Shown here in pieces: positions 8,564 through 17,837 of a DNA stretch of 64,000 nt; position 1 is the stretch's first letter, and each line of letters begins with the position of its first letter. The position numbers and the translations under genes were made by a program. The stretch comes from J029 sp964482495 (GTDB lineage Bacteria > Planctomycetota > UBA1135), in assembly GCA_964482495.1 (NCBI GenBank), contig CAYZXS010000011.1, positions 25,793 to 89,792 on the forward strand, in the 5' to 3' direction. The notes below the pieces were generated by a model, which was not told the origin of the DNA, made no database searches, and saw only the letters and a program-made list of their open reading frames with translations.

Positions 8564-9541
8564 ATGAAAACACCCCTTCTCCTATTCCCGCTGTTGCTCT
8601 CGGCCCTCGCGCCGACGGCGCCTGCCCAGCTGGAGGCTGGCACTTGGGCGCCGGAGATCGAGGCCAGGGACTGGCTCAACAAACCGCCGGGCACCAGCCT
8701 GGCCGACCTGCGCGGCCGGGTCGTCTTCCTCGAATTCTGGGCCACTTGGTGAGGCCCGTGCAAGAGCTCGATCCCGCACCTCGTTGAGGTGTTCGAGGAA
8801 TTCGAGCCCCAGGGCCTGGCCCTGCTCGCGTTGACCGACGAGTCCTCCGGCGTCATCGAGCGCTTCATGGAGCACTCGCCGATGCCCTACCCCATCGGCT
8901 GTGGCGACAAGAGCGGCCGCGCCTACGGCGTCAGCGGCATCCCGCACGCCTTCCTCATCGACTACAAGGGCGAGGTCGTCTGGCACGGCCACCCGGCCGG
9001 CCACGAGTGGGTCGCCATGCTGCCCAAGCTGCTGGCAGAGGCGGTCGACGCTGGACCGACCTGGGAGCCCGGCGATCGGCCGGAGTCGCTGGCCAAGGCG
9101 GCGGACGCCGCCCGCGCCGGCAAGATGAAGGACGCGATCAAGGCGGCGGAGCGGGCCAAGGCCTCCGACCCGAGCGCCGTGGAGACCTTCCTGTCCGACC
9201 TCGAAGCCTGCGTCGTGCGCCGGGTCGACCGCGCCAAGATGCTGGCCGAAGGCGGCTGCTACTACGAGGCGACCGAGTACCTCAAGCTCCAGGCGACCGC
9301 CTTCAAGGGCACGCCTCACCAGGGCACCTTTGACGACCTCCGCGTCGAGTGGGTCGGGTCGAAGGAGAACAAGAAGCTGCTCGCCCTCGACAAGAAGCGC
9401 ATGAAGGCCAACGACGACGCCCGCAAGGGCAAGGCCGACAAGGCCAAGAAGGCGCTCGCGAAGCTAGCCAAGGAAGTCGCCGGCACGCCGCTCGAACAAG
9501 CCGTGCTCGACGACCTGGATCGCGCCGCGAAGACCCGCTAA
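8564..9541 (+). CDS. TlpA/thioredoxin-like secreted protein, probable selenoprotein (UGA at codon 63)
   Basis: The frame starts MKTPLLLFPLLLSALAPTAP (signal peptide), runs to FLEFWATW, meets TGA at 8750-8752, and continues with no further stop in the same frame to 9541 (325 residues). Immediately after TGA come Gly-Pro-Cys, so the motif is W-U-G-P-C, with TGA exactly where WCGPC has its nucleophilic Cys. The rest of the thioredoxin fold follows (cis-Pro in GVSGIPHAFLID), then a Lys/Ala-rich helical, TPR-like C-domain from about residue 165. A hairpin just after the TGA resembles a bacterial SECIS. Probable role: periplasmic thiol-disulfide or peroxide chemistry. Without Sec insertion the gene would be a 62-residue stub, but the intact downstream frame argues against decay. 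Sequencing error is the main alternative. Confidence 0.82.
8750..8797 (+). promoter_or_regulatory. UGA(Sec) codon and SECIS-like hairpin
   Basis: After the UGA (8750-8752), CACCUC (8777-8782) pairs perfectly with GAGGUG (8786-8791) around the loop GUU. A lower stem CUCGA (8767-8771) pairs with UCGAG (8793-8797). The apical loop begins 30 bases after the UGA and starts with G, as bacterial SECIS elements require. It would bind SelB and direct Sec insertion. The structure is seen directly; its function is inferred. Confidence 0.7.
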
Positions 9542-9608
9542 ACGGGTCAGACATCGATTGTTATTCGGGGTCGTACCTCGAATAACAATCGATGTCGGAC
9601 CCCGTTTA
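9539..9608. repeat. 70-bp near-perfect palindrome between convergent genes
   Basis: The left arm 9539-9567 (TAAACGGGTCAGACATCG, then ATTGTTATTCG) and the reverse complement of the right arm 9579-9608 (TAAACGGGGTCCGACATCG, then the same end) differ by one base and one indel. The spacer is 11 bases. The TAA at the left edge is the stop of the selenoprotein gene, and the TAA at the right edge (minus strand) is the stop of purH. It is AT-richer than its surroundings. It may be a REP/MITE-like element or a bidirectional terminator; it has no T-run. Confidence 0.85.
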
Positions 9609-11123
9609 GTGCCGGAAGTGCCTTGAGCCGGTGTGGACCATGGCCACGCCCTTCTGGTCGCAGGCGGCGGTGACCTCGCCGTCGCGCATGGAGCCGCCGG
9701 GCTGGGCGATGGCGACCACGCCCGCGTCAGCCAGGGCTTCGGGGCCGTCAGGGAAGGGGAAGAAGGCGTCGCTGCCGGCGACGGCGCCGGCCGCCCGCTC
9801 TCCGGCCTTCTCGACCGCGATCTTGCAGGAGTCGACGCGGCTCATCTGGCCGGCGCCGGCGCCGATCAGCATGTCGTCCTTGACCAGGCAGACGGCGTTG
9901 GACTTGAGGTGCTTGACGATGGTCTGCGCCAGGCGCAGGTCCGACTCGCGGCCGTCGGGGATGGCGACCTCGCCCGCGACCTTCAGCTCCTCGGTGAAGG
10001 CGCTGGTGGTGTCGCTTCCCTGGTAGAGGGTGCCGCCCCAGACCCGCCGCGCCTCGAGCTGCTCGCGCGGCGTGCCGATGTCCGGGACCTCGACCAGGCG
10101 CACGTTCTTGCCCCACTTCGGGCCGTCGCGCAAGAGCTCGGCCGCGGCCGGCTCGATCGCCGGCGCCGCGAGCACCTCGACGAAGTGCCCCGGCCCGGCC
10201 AGGAACTCGGCGCAGGCCTCGTCGACCGGCACGTTCAGCGCGATCACCGAGCCGAAGGCGGACAGCGGGTCGCCGTCCCAGGCCCGCTCGAGCGCGGCGG
10301 CTGCGGTGTCGGCCAGCGCCGCGCCGCAGGGGTTGGTGTGCTTGACCACCACCGCCGCCGGCGCCGGCAGGTCGTTGACCGCCGCCACCGCGCCATCGAG
10401 GTCGAGCCAGTTGTTGTAGCTGAGCTCCTTGCCGCCCGGCAGCACCACCGCGCCGCCCAAGCCGTTGCGCGCCGGGTCCGGGTAGAAGCCGGCGCCCTGG
10501 TGCGGGTTCTCGCCGTAGCGCAGGCCCGCCCCGGCCTGGTCGGCGAACCAGCGGCCGATCGCGGCGTCGTACTCCGCCGTGCGCTCGAACACCTTCCGCG
10601 CCAACGCCCGCCGCAGCTCGAGGGTGGTGCCGCCAACGCGCAGCTCCTCGGCCACGACCTCGTAGTCGGCCGGGTCGCACACCACCGCCACGCCGTCGTG
10701 GTTCTTCGCCGCCGAGCGCAGCATGCTCGGCCCGCCGATGTCGATCTTCTCGATCACCTCCTCACGCGTGCCGCCAGCCGCCACGGTCTCCTCGAAGGGA
10801 TAGAGGTTCACGCACACCAGGTCGATCGGCCCGATGCCGTGCTCCTCCATCGAGGCAACGTGTCCAGCGTCATCACGCCGCGCCAGCAGACCGCCGTGGA
10901 TCTTCGGGTGGAGCGTCTTCACCCGCCCGTCCATCATCTCGGGGAAGCCGGTGTAGTCGGCCACCTCGGTGACGGGCAGGCCGGCCTCGACCAGCGCGCG
11001 CATGGTGCCGCCGGTCGACAGCAGCTCGGCGCCGGACTCGGCCAGCGCCGTCGCCAGCTCCACCACGCCGTCCTTGTAGAACACGCTCAGCAGCGCGCGA
11101 CGAACCGGGATGCGATCACTCAT
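9606..11123 (-). CDS. purH: Bifunctional AICAR formyltransferase / IMP cyclohydrolase
   Basis: 505 residues, the usual PurH length. The N-terminal MGS-like domain (RRALLSVFYKDGVVELA ... LLSTGGTMRALVEAG) is the cyclohydrolase. The C-terminal domain has KHTNPCGAALA and DAFFPFPDGPEALADAGVVAIAQPGGSMRD, the formyltransferase signatures. It makes IMP from AICAR in the last two steps of purine synthesis. It starts 4 bases after the prfB stop; a further in-frame ATG at 11171 would overlap prfB and is less likely. The stop codon lies in the palindrome. Confidence 0.97.
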   Translation of the reverse strand: MSDRIPVRRALLSVFYKDGVVELATALAESGAELLSTGGTMRALVEAGLPVTEVADYTGFPEMMDGRVKTLHPKIHGGLLARRDDAGHVASMEEHGIGPIDLVCVNLYPFEETVAAGGTREEVIEKIDIGGPSMLRSAAKNHDGVAVVCDPADYEVVAEELRVGGTTLELRRALARKVFERTAEYDAAIGRWFADQAGAGLRYGENPHQGAGFYPDPARNGLGGAVVLPGGKELSYNNWLDLDGAVAAVNDLPAPAAVVVKHTNPCGAALADTAAAALERAWDGDPLSAFGSVIALNVPVDEACAEFLAGPGHFVEVLAAPAIEPAAAELLRDGPKWGKNVRLVEVPDIGTPREQLEARRVWGGTLYQGSDTTSAFTEELKVAGEVAIPDGRESDLRLAQTIVKHLKSNAVCLVKDDMLIGAGAGQMSRVDSCKIAVEKAGERAAGAVAGSDAFFPFPDGPEALADAGVVAIAQPGGSMRDGEVTAACDQKGVAMVHTGSRHFRH

Positions 11124-11127
11124 GGTC

Positions 11128-12226
<1,099 letters not shown>

Positions 12227-12304
12227 CGTCTCGGGGGGATCCGGGGCGGCCGGACGGCTTAGTTTAGCTCCGCCCCGAGCCCGAAGTCGCCCCGAGGACC
12301 GGCC

Positions 12305-14059
12305 CTAAGTCGCCGACGACAGACCGCCTAGCCGCTGCAGCACCTCGACCCGCTGCGCCAAGGTCAGCAGGAGCAGCAGGTCGCCCGGTTCCGCCCACTC
12401 CAGCGCCTGCTCGGTGGCCTCGAGCTCGGTGTCGGCGCGGCCGATCTGGTCGGCGGGGAAGCCGCCGGCGAGCAAGGCCTGCTCCATCAGGCCGGTGACT
12501 TCGCCGGCATCGCGGCCGCGCAGGTGCTCGTCCTGCTCCTTGAGGATGACTCGGTCGACCCCGGCCTGCAGCGCGGTCTCGGCGAGCTCGCGGATGGCTT
12601 CGTCGTCGCGGTCGCCGGCGTGGCCGAGGGTCACCAGCCGTCTCTTCGCCGGCATCGCCGCGGTCATCTCGAGCAGCGCCGCCAGCCCGTGCGGGTTGTG
12701 GGCGAAGTCGACCAGGACCTCGGCGCCGCCGACCTCGAAGCGGTTGAGGCGGCCGGGGTTGTCGCGGGCGTCGCTCTGGAAGCCGCGCAGGCCGGCGACG
12801 ATGGAGGCGTCATCCAAGCCCAGGCCCTTGGCGACCGCAACCGCGGCCAAGGCGTTGGCGACGTTGTGGCGGGCGGCTCCGCCGAGGGTGAAGGGGATCT
12901 CCCCCACCGCGACCAACGGCTGGACCTCCACGCCCTGGCACCAGTAGAGCTGCTCGCCGCGCAACACCGCAGCCGCGCCGCCGGAAGCGAGATGAGCCGC
13001 GACTACCGGGCTGCCGGGGTCGAGCGAGAACCAAGTCAGGGGCTGCTCGATCAGGCACGCGCGCTCCACCGACTTGGGGTCGTCGGCGTTCAGCACCACG
13101 GCCTTGCCAGCGTGACGAATGACGAACTTGGTGTCCGCCAGCATGTCCAGGTCCTGGATCCCCCACTCGCCCAGGTGGTCGGGGGCGATGTTGGTGATCA
13201 AGACGACGTCGGCCTCGCCAGCGCCCAGGCCGAGCCCGCGGCGCAGCATGCCGCCGCGCGCCGTCTCGAGCAGGGCGAGGTCGACCTCGGGGTGGCGCAG
13301 GATGGCGCGGGCGCCGCCCGGGCCGGACCAGTCGCCGCGGTCGAGGATCCGGTCGCCCACGCGTAGCCAGTCGGTCGAGGACAGCCCGGGCACCTTGCCT
13401 TGGGCGTCGACCATCGCCTTCAACAACCGGACCGTGGTGGTCTTGCCGTTGGTGCCGGTGATCATCGCGATCGGGACCGACGAGACCTTGCCCCAGTCAA
13501 CCTCGCCGGCCTCGGGCAGCCGGTTCACCTTCCAGGTGCGCGACCACCGGCCGGCGCCGACCGAGACGGCGTCGTCGCAGCTCAGGAACAGCTCATCGCG
13601 CCGCGCCGCCGCCCGCTGCAGGCGCAACAGCGGCGGGTTGCGCTCCTTCCGGATCTCCGCCCGCAGCCGCTCCAAGCCGGCGACGAGATCGAGGCCGCCG
13701 GCTTCGGCCGCGGCACCGGCTCCCGAATCCGCCTCGCCGCCCTCGAGCTCGGCCACGGCCGCCGCCCAAGCCAGCTCGTTCAGTTCGCAAGCAGCGTAGA
13801 GCACGTCCATCGGCGCGCGGAAGGCCAGGCTCAGCCCGCCGGGGAAGCGGCGGCTGACGACGGGCTCCTCCCCCCAGCCGACCGCCTCCATCAGGGCGCG
13901 GACCTGCCGCCCCCAGGCCGCCTCAGCCAGCTCGGCGTCGCGCGCGGCCTCGGCCGGGTCCGCGGCGCCGAGGGCGACGTCGATCACCGGCCCCGGCCAC
14001 TGCCAGAGCACGTTCGGGCCGGTGAGCCGGCGCGAGTCCCGCAGTTCGAAGCGCGCCAT
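12305..14059 (-). CDS. Stand-alone Mur-ligase family protein of the cyanophycin cluster
   Basis: 584 residues. An N-terminal region of about 200 residues (MARFELRDSRRLTGPNVLW) lacks ATP-grasp motifs. It is followed by a Mur-ligase module with P-loop MITGTNGKTTTVRLL, the LLETARGGMLRRGLG motif, TNIAPDHLGEWGI, NADDPKS and VDFAHNPHGLAAL. The same motif series appears in the C-terminal half of the neighbouring CphA. It probably joins an amino acid to an Asp or Asp-Arg acceptor, either as a partner of CphA or as a separate ligase. It lies 8 bases downstream of cphA in the same operon. The precise substrate cannot be read from the sequence. Confidence 0.85.
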   Translation of the reverse strand: MARFELRDSRRLTGPNVLWQWPGPVIDVALGAADPAEAARDAELAEAAWGRQVRALMEAVGWGEEPVVSRRFPGGLSLAFRAPMDVLYAACELNELAWAAAVAELEGGEADSGAGAAAEAGGLDLVAGLERLRAEIRKERNPPLLRLQRAAARRDELFLSCDDAVSVGAGRWSRTWKVNRLPEAGEVDWGKVSSVPIAMITGTNGKTTTVRLLKAMVDAQGKVPGLSSTDWLRVGDRILDRGDWSGPGGARAILRHPEVDLALLETARGGMLRRGLGLGAGEADVVLITNIAPDHLGEWGIQDLDMLADTKFVIRHAGKAVVLNADDPKSVERACLIEQPLTWFSLDPGSPVVAAHLASGGAAAVLRGEQLYWCQGVEVQPLVAVGEIPFTLGGAARHNVANALAAVAVAKGLGLDDASIVAGLRGFQSDARDNPGRLNRFEVGGAEVLVDFAHNPHGLAALLEMTAAMPAKRRLVTLGHAGDRDDEAIRELAETALQAGVDRVILKEQDEHLRGRDAGEVTGLMEQALLAGGFPADQIGRADTELEATEQALEWAEPGDLLLLLTLAQRVEVLQRLGGLSSAT

Positions 14060-14067
14060 CGACGCGC

Positions 14068-16887
14068 TCAGTCGCTCTCTTCGGTGACCGCGACCCGCAC
14101 GCCGCGCGAGTCGCGGATGAGCTCGACCTCGGCGCTGAAGCCGCCGTCATCGAAGCCGGTGTCGCCGCCGCCGGCGCCAGCCCCGAAGCTGCCGAGGTCG
14201 ACCGGCATCGGCGCCGGCTCGGCCCGCTCTTCCGCCGCGCCCTCGGACTGGAAGTCCAGGATCTGGCGCCAGCTGCGGTCGATGGCGTCGGCGAAGACCA
14301 GCACCAGGTCGTCCTTCTGGGCCCGCTCCAAGGCGTGGGCGACCGCGCGCTCCTCCTCGGGCACCAGCTCGATCGCGGCCTCGGGCACGCCGGCGGCGAG
14401 CAAGGTCTCGCGCAGCATCATGGGCACCTCGTCGGACTCGCGGCCCCGCAGGTGGTCGTCGCGCCGGCAGATGTAGTGGTCGAATTGGCCGGCGCACAGC
14501 GAGGCGATCTCGCGGATGTCCTCGTCGCGCCGGTCGCCCGGCGCCGCCAGCACCACGGTGCGCTCGCCCTTCGGCTCGAGCCGCGCCGTCAGCTCGACCA
14601 TCGCCTTGACCGCGGCCGGGTTGTGGGCGTAGTCCATGACCACCTTGAAGGGGTGGTCGTCGCAGATGTTCATGCGCCCCGGCGCCTGGAAGAAGGTGGT
14701 GTCGAAGGTCCGCAGGCCGTGGCGGATCTCCTCCAGCGCAACGCCCATGCTGTAGGCGATGCCGGCGGCGAACATCGCGTTCTGGACGTTGTGCAGCGCC
14801 CGGCCGTCCAGCGTCGCCGGGATCAGGTGCGACCACAGCAGCGGGATGTGCTGGCCGTGGTCGTAGATCGTGATCATGGCGCCGCCCATGCCTTGCTCGA
14901 GCACCACGGCGCGGCCGTTGGCCTGGATGTGCTCGCGCACCAAGCCGTTGTTGGGGTTCATGGTCACGTAGCACAGGTGCTCGGAGCGAGTCTTGTCAGC
15001 CATCTCCAAGCACAGCCGGTCGTCGGCGTTGAGCACCGCGGTGTCGCGCGCCACCTCGGCGACGATGCGCTTGACCTTGGCCAGCTCCTCGACCGTGTCG
15101 ATGCCGCGCAGCCCGAGGTGGTCAGCGGCGACGTTGAGCACCGCGCCGACGTCGCAGCGGCGATAGCCGAGTCCGCTGCGCAGCAGGCCGCCGCGCGCCG
15201 TCTCGAGCACCGCCACCTCGACCTTCGGGTCGCGCAGCACCATGCGCGCCGAGGCCGGCCCGGTCATGTCGCCGTTCACCGTCAGGTGGCCGTCGATGTA
15301 GACGCCGTCGGTGGTGGTCAGCCCGGTCACCTTGCCGGTCATCTTGAAGATGTGCGCCACCATGCGCGCGGTCGTGGTCTTGCCGTTGGTGCCGGTGATG
15401 CTGGCGATCGGGATCCGCGCCGGCGCGCCACTCGGGAACAGCATGTCCATCACCGGACCGGCGACGTCGCGCGGCGTTCCCTCGCTGGGCGCCACGTGCA
15501 TGCGGAAGCCGGGGGCGGCGTTGACCTCGCAGATGCCGCCGCCGCTGACCTTGTACGAGGCGGTGATGTCCTCGGTCAGGAAGTCGACGCCGCAGACGTC
15601 CAGGCCGATCGCCCGCGCCGCCCGCTCGGCCATGTCACGGTTGTCGGGGTGGATGACGTCGGTCACGTCCACCGCGGTGCCGCCGGTCGACAGGTTGCCG
15701 GTCGAGCGCAGGTAGACGACGTCACCCTTCTCCGGCACCGACGCCCCGGTCATGCCGCGCAGCTCGAGCAGCCGGTTCGCCTGGTAGTCGAGCTCGAGCT
15801 TGGTCAGCACCTTCTCGTGGCCGATGCCGCGGCGCGGGTCCTGGTTGACGATCTCGACCAGCTGCTCGATGGTGCGCTCGCCGTCGCCGACGACGTGCCC
15901 CGACACCCGCTTGCTGGCCGCCACCAGCTTGCCGTCGACCACCAGCAGGCGGTGGTCGAAGCCGGGAAGGAAGCTCTCGACGATCACCGAGCGGCTGTGG
16001 ATCTTGGCGTTCTCGAAGGCGGCGCAGATCGACTCGTCGTCGCTCAGGTTGATGGAGACGCCGCGGCCGTGGTTGGCGTTGAGCGGCTTGATCACCACCG
16101 GGAAGCCGATCCGGCGCGCCGCGCGCAAGGCGCCGCGCTCGCTCTGCACCAGCCGCTGCTTCGCCACCGGCAGGCCCAGGTCGCCGAGCAGCTTGTTGGT
16201 CTCCTCCTTGTCCGAGGCGATCTCGACCCCGATGTGGCGCGTCTCCGAGGTGATCGTGGCCTGGATCCGCTTGCCGTGGCAGGCGTGGCCGAGCTGCACC
16301 AGGCTGTAGGGGTTGAGCCGCATCCACGGGATGTCGCGCTCCTCGGCCGCCTTGACCAGCGAAGCCGTAGACGGACCCAGCGCCCGCCGCTGGGCGAAGC
16401 GGATGAACTGGTCGCGCTCCTCTTCCCAGTCGAAGTCATCGTCGCGCGCCTCCGAGGCCGGCGCCTCGGCCGGCAGCGCGTGGTGCAGCAGCCGCAGCGC
16501 CAGCTGCGCCGCCTCCAGGCCGACCTCCTCCTTCTCGTACTGGAAGACGACGTTGTACTGGCCGTACTCGCCGTTGCCGCGGGTCTTGCCGAAGGTCACC
16601 GAGATGCCCGCCATCTGCTGCAGCTCGATCACCACGTGCTCGAAGATGTGCCCGAGCCAGGTGCCCTCGTCCTCGCGCAGGCGCCGCAGGAAGCCGCCCG
16701 GTTCGCCGTAGGAGCAGCCGTGCTGCGCCAGCCCCGGGAGCTGCTCGGTCAGGGTGTCGAGGAAGGCGTCGCCCAAGCGGACGGAGGGCCACTCCTCCAG
16801 CTCGCCGAGGTCGAGCGTCATCCGGATGACCGGGAAGTGGGCGTAGAGGCTCGGCCCGAGGTAGACGTTGCGGTCGAGGATCTTCAT
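14068..16887 (-). CDS. cphA: Cyanophycin synthetase
   Basis: 939 residues. The N-domain (MKILDRNVYLGPSLYAHFPVIRM) includes GTWLGHIFEHVVIELQQMAG. The ATP-grasp domain (about 170-470) has GFPVVIKPLNANHGRGVSI and GICEVNAAPGFRMH. The Mur-ligase domain (about 480-880) has ASITGTNGKTTTARMVAHI, LETARGGLLRSGLGY, NADDRLC and MDYAHNPAAVKAM. It polymerises Asp and Arg into multi-L-arginyl-poly-L-aspartate, a nitrogen store, in the cytoplasm. The acidic tail after about residue 885 is longer than usual. The operon also holds cyanophycinase and isoaspartyl dipeptidase, so both synthesis and breakdown are encoded together. Confidence 0.96.
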   Translation of the reverse strand: MKILDRNVYLGPSLYAHFPVIRMTLDLGELEEWPSVRLGDAFLDTLTEQLPGLAQHGCSYGEPGGFLRRLREDEGTWLGHIFEHVVIELQQMAGISVTFGKTRGNGEYGQYNVVFQYEKEEVGLEAAQLALRLLHHALPAEAPASEARDDDFDWEEERDQFIRFAQRRALGPSTASLVKAAEERDIPWMRLNPYSLVQLGHACHGKRIQATITSETRHIGVEIASDKEETNKLLGDLGLPVAKQRLVQSERGALRAARRIGFPVVIKPLNANHGRGVSINLSDDESICAAFENAKIHSRSVIVESFLPGFDHRLLVVDGKLVAASKRVSGHVVGDGERTIEQLVEIVNQDPRRGIGHEKVLTKLELDYQANRLLELRGMTGASVPEKGDVVYLRSTGNLSTGGTAVDVTDVIHPDNRDMAERAARAIGLDVCGVDFLTEDITASYKVSGGGICEVNAAPGFRMHVAPSEGTPRDVAGPVMDMLFPSGAPARIPIASITGTNGKTTTARMVAHIFKMTGKVTGLTTTDGVYIDGHLTVNGDMTGPASARMVLRDPKVEVAVLETARGGLLRSGLGYRRCDVGAVLNVAADHLGLRGIDTVEELAKVKRIVAEVARDTAVLNADDRLCLEMADKTRSEHLCYVTMNPNNGLVREHIQANGRAVVLEQGMGGAMITIYDHGQHIPLLWSHLIPATLDGRALHNVQNAMFAAGIAYSMGVALEEIRHGLRTFDTTFFQAPGRMNICDDHPFKVVMDYAHNPAAVKAMVELTARLEPKGERTVVLAAPGDRRDEDIREIASLCAGQFDHYICRRDDHLRGRESDEVPMMLRETLLAAGVPEAAIELVPEEERAVAHALERAQKDDLVLVFADAIDRSWRQILDFQSEGAAEERAEPAPMPVDLGSFGAGAGGGDTGFDDGGFSAEVELIRDSRGVRVAVTEESD

Positions 16888-16919
16888 GGTGGCGGCGGGG
16901 GCTCGGTCTCGGGTCGAAT

Positions 16920-17729
16920 TCAGGCGGGCACGGGCGCGGGCGCGGCCTCGCGGCTGCGGATGTCGAAGCGGCAGCCCTCGGTCAGCACGTGCAGGCGAAT
17001 CCCGAAGACGCTGACAGGGGCGCGGCTCTTGGCGGAGTCCATGGAGGAGTACTCCATGCCAGAGGGGTCGACGATGGTGATGGCGCCCGTGCCGACGACC
17101 TCGATCACGTCATCGGGATCGATGAAGGCGGCGGTGTTCTCGTCCAGGCCGATCCCGATCGGCCGCGGGTTGAAGGCCAGCGCCGCGAGCAGCCGGCCGA
17201 GCCGGTCGCGGGCGCGGAAGTGCTGGTCGACGATGATCTCGTGGGTCAGGCCGAAGCCCGGCGCCAGCGCCACCATGTCGGGGCGCGGCGTCGGCCCGGA
17301 CTTGCCGTAGGCGATCATGTGCTCGGACAGGATCGAGGCGCCGGCGGAGGTGCCGCCGACGGTCAGGCCGTCCTGGTTGTTGCGGATCCGCAGCAGCTCG
17401 GCGACCGCGGTGCCGCCGATGGTGGTCGACAGCCGCAGCTGGTTGCCGCCGGTCATGTAGACCCCGGTGGCCCGCTGCAGCTGCTGCAGCCAGTCGGCCC
17501 GGGTGCAGTCGGCGCGCTCCTCGAAGGGCAGGGAGACCGCCTCGGCGACGCCCAGGTCCTCGAACAGCTCGACGTAGCGCGGCCCGGTCTCCTCCAGCTG
17601 GGAGGCGGTCGGGATGACCGCGATGCGGGCATCGGCGCCGCCGCTGACCTCGACGAAGCGACGCAAGATGGTGCGGTCGCGGATCTTGTTCTCCGCGCCG
17701 CCGATGGAGACGATGTAACCGCGAGCCAT
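16920..17729 (-). CDS. cphB: Cyanophycinase
   Basis: 269 residues, typical for the family. The nucleophilic Ser128 lies in GGTSAGAS; YMTGGNQLRL and GFGLTHEIIVDQHF are further family blocks. This serine peptidase of the S51 type cuts cyanophycin to beta-Asp-Arg dipeptides. No signal peptide is visible, so it acts inside the cell on stored polymer. It lies between iadA and cphA, 32 bases before the cphA start. Confidence 0.95.
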   Translation of the reverse strand: MARGYIVSIGGAENKIRDRTILRRFVEVSGGADARIAVIPTASQLEETGPRYVELFEDLGVAEAVSLPFEERADCTRADWLQQLQRATGVYMTGGNQLRLSTTIGGTAVAELLRIRNNQDGLTVGGTSAGASILSEHMIAYGKSGPTPRPDMVALAPGFGLTHEIIVDQHFRARDRLGRLLAALAFNPRPIGIGLDENTAAFIDPDDVIEVVGTGAITIVDPSGMEYSSMDSAKSRAPVSVFGIRLHVLTEGCRFDIRSREAAPAPVPA

Positions 17730-17837
17730 TGGGGGGATTGGGCGCGAGGCGACCGCCGAAACGAGGGGAAGGCCGCGCCGAAGCCCAATGATAGCTGCCT
17801 TCGGCGCGCCCGGCGTCGCGGGCGCTAGCGACCCGGC

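Noticed and set aside
8564..8752. A 62-residue pseudogene of TlpA
   Set aside because: The downstream frame is intact, the TGA is exactly at the catalytic Cys, and a SECIS-like hairpin follows, so Sec fits better than decay.
12243..12276. GGGGCGG/CCGCCCC as a terminator after the Mur-ligase gene
   Set aside because: The 7-bp stem has a 20-base loop and no T-run; too weak to annotate.
14335..17310. A 991-codon open frame on the plus strand over cphA
   Set aside because: It is antisense to a clearly conserved gene and its product is low-complexity Arg/Gly/Ala/His-rich, as expected from GC-rich codon shadowing.
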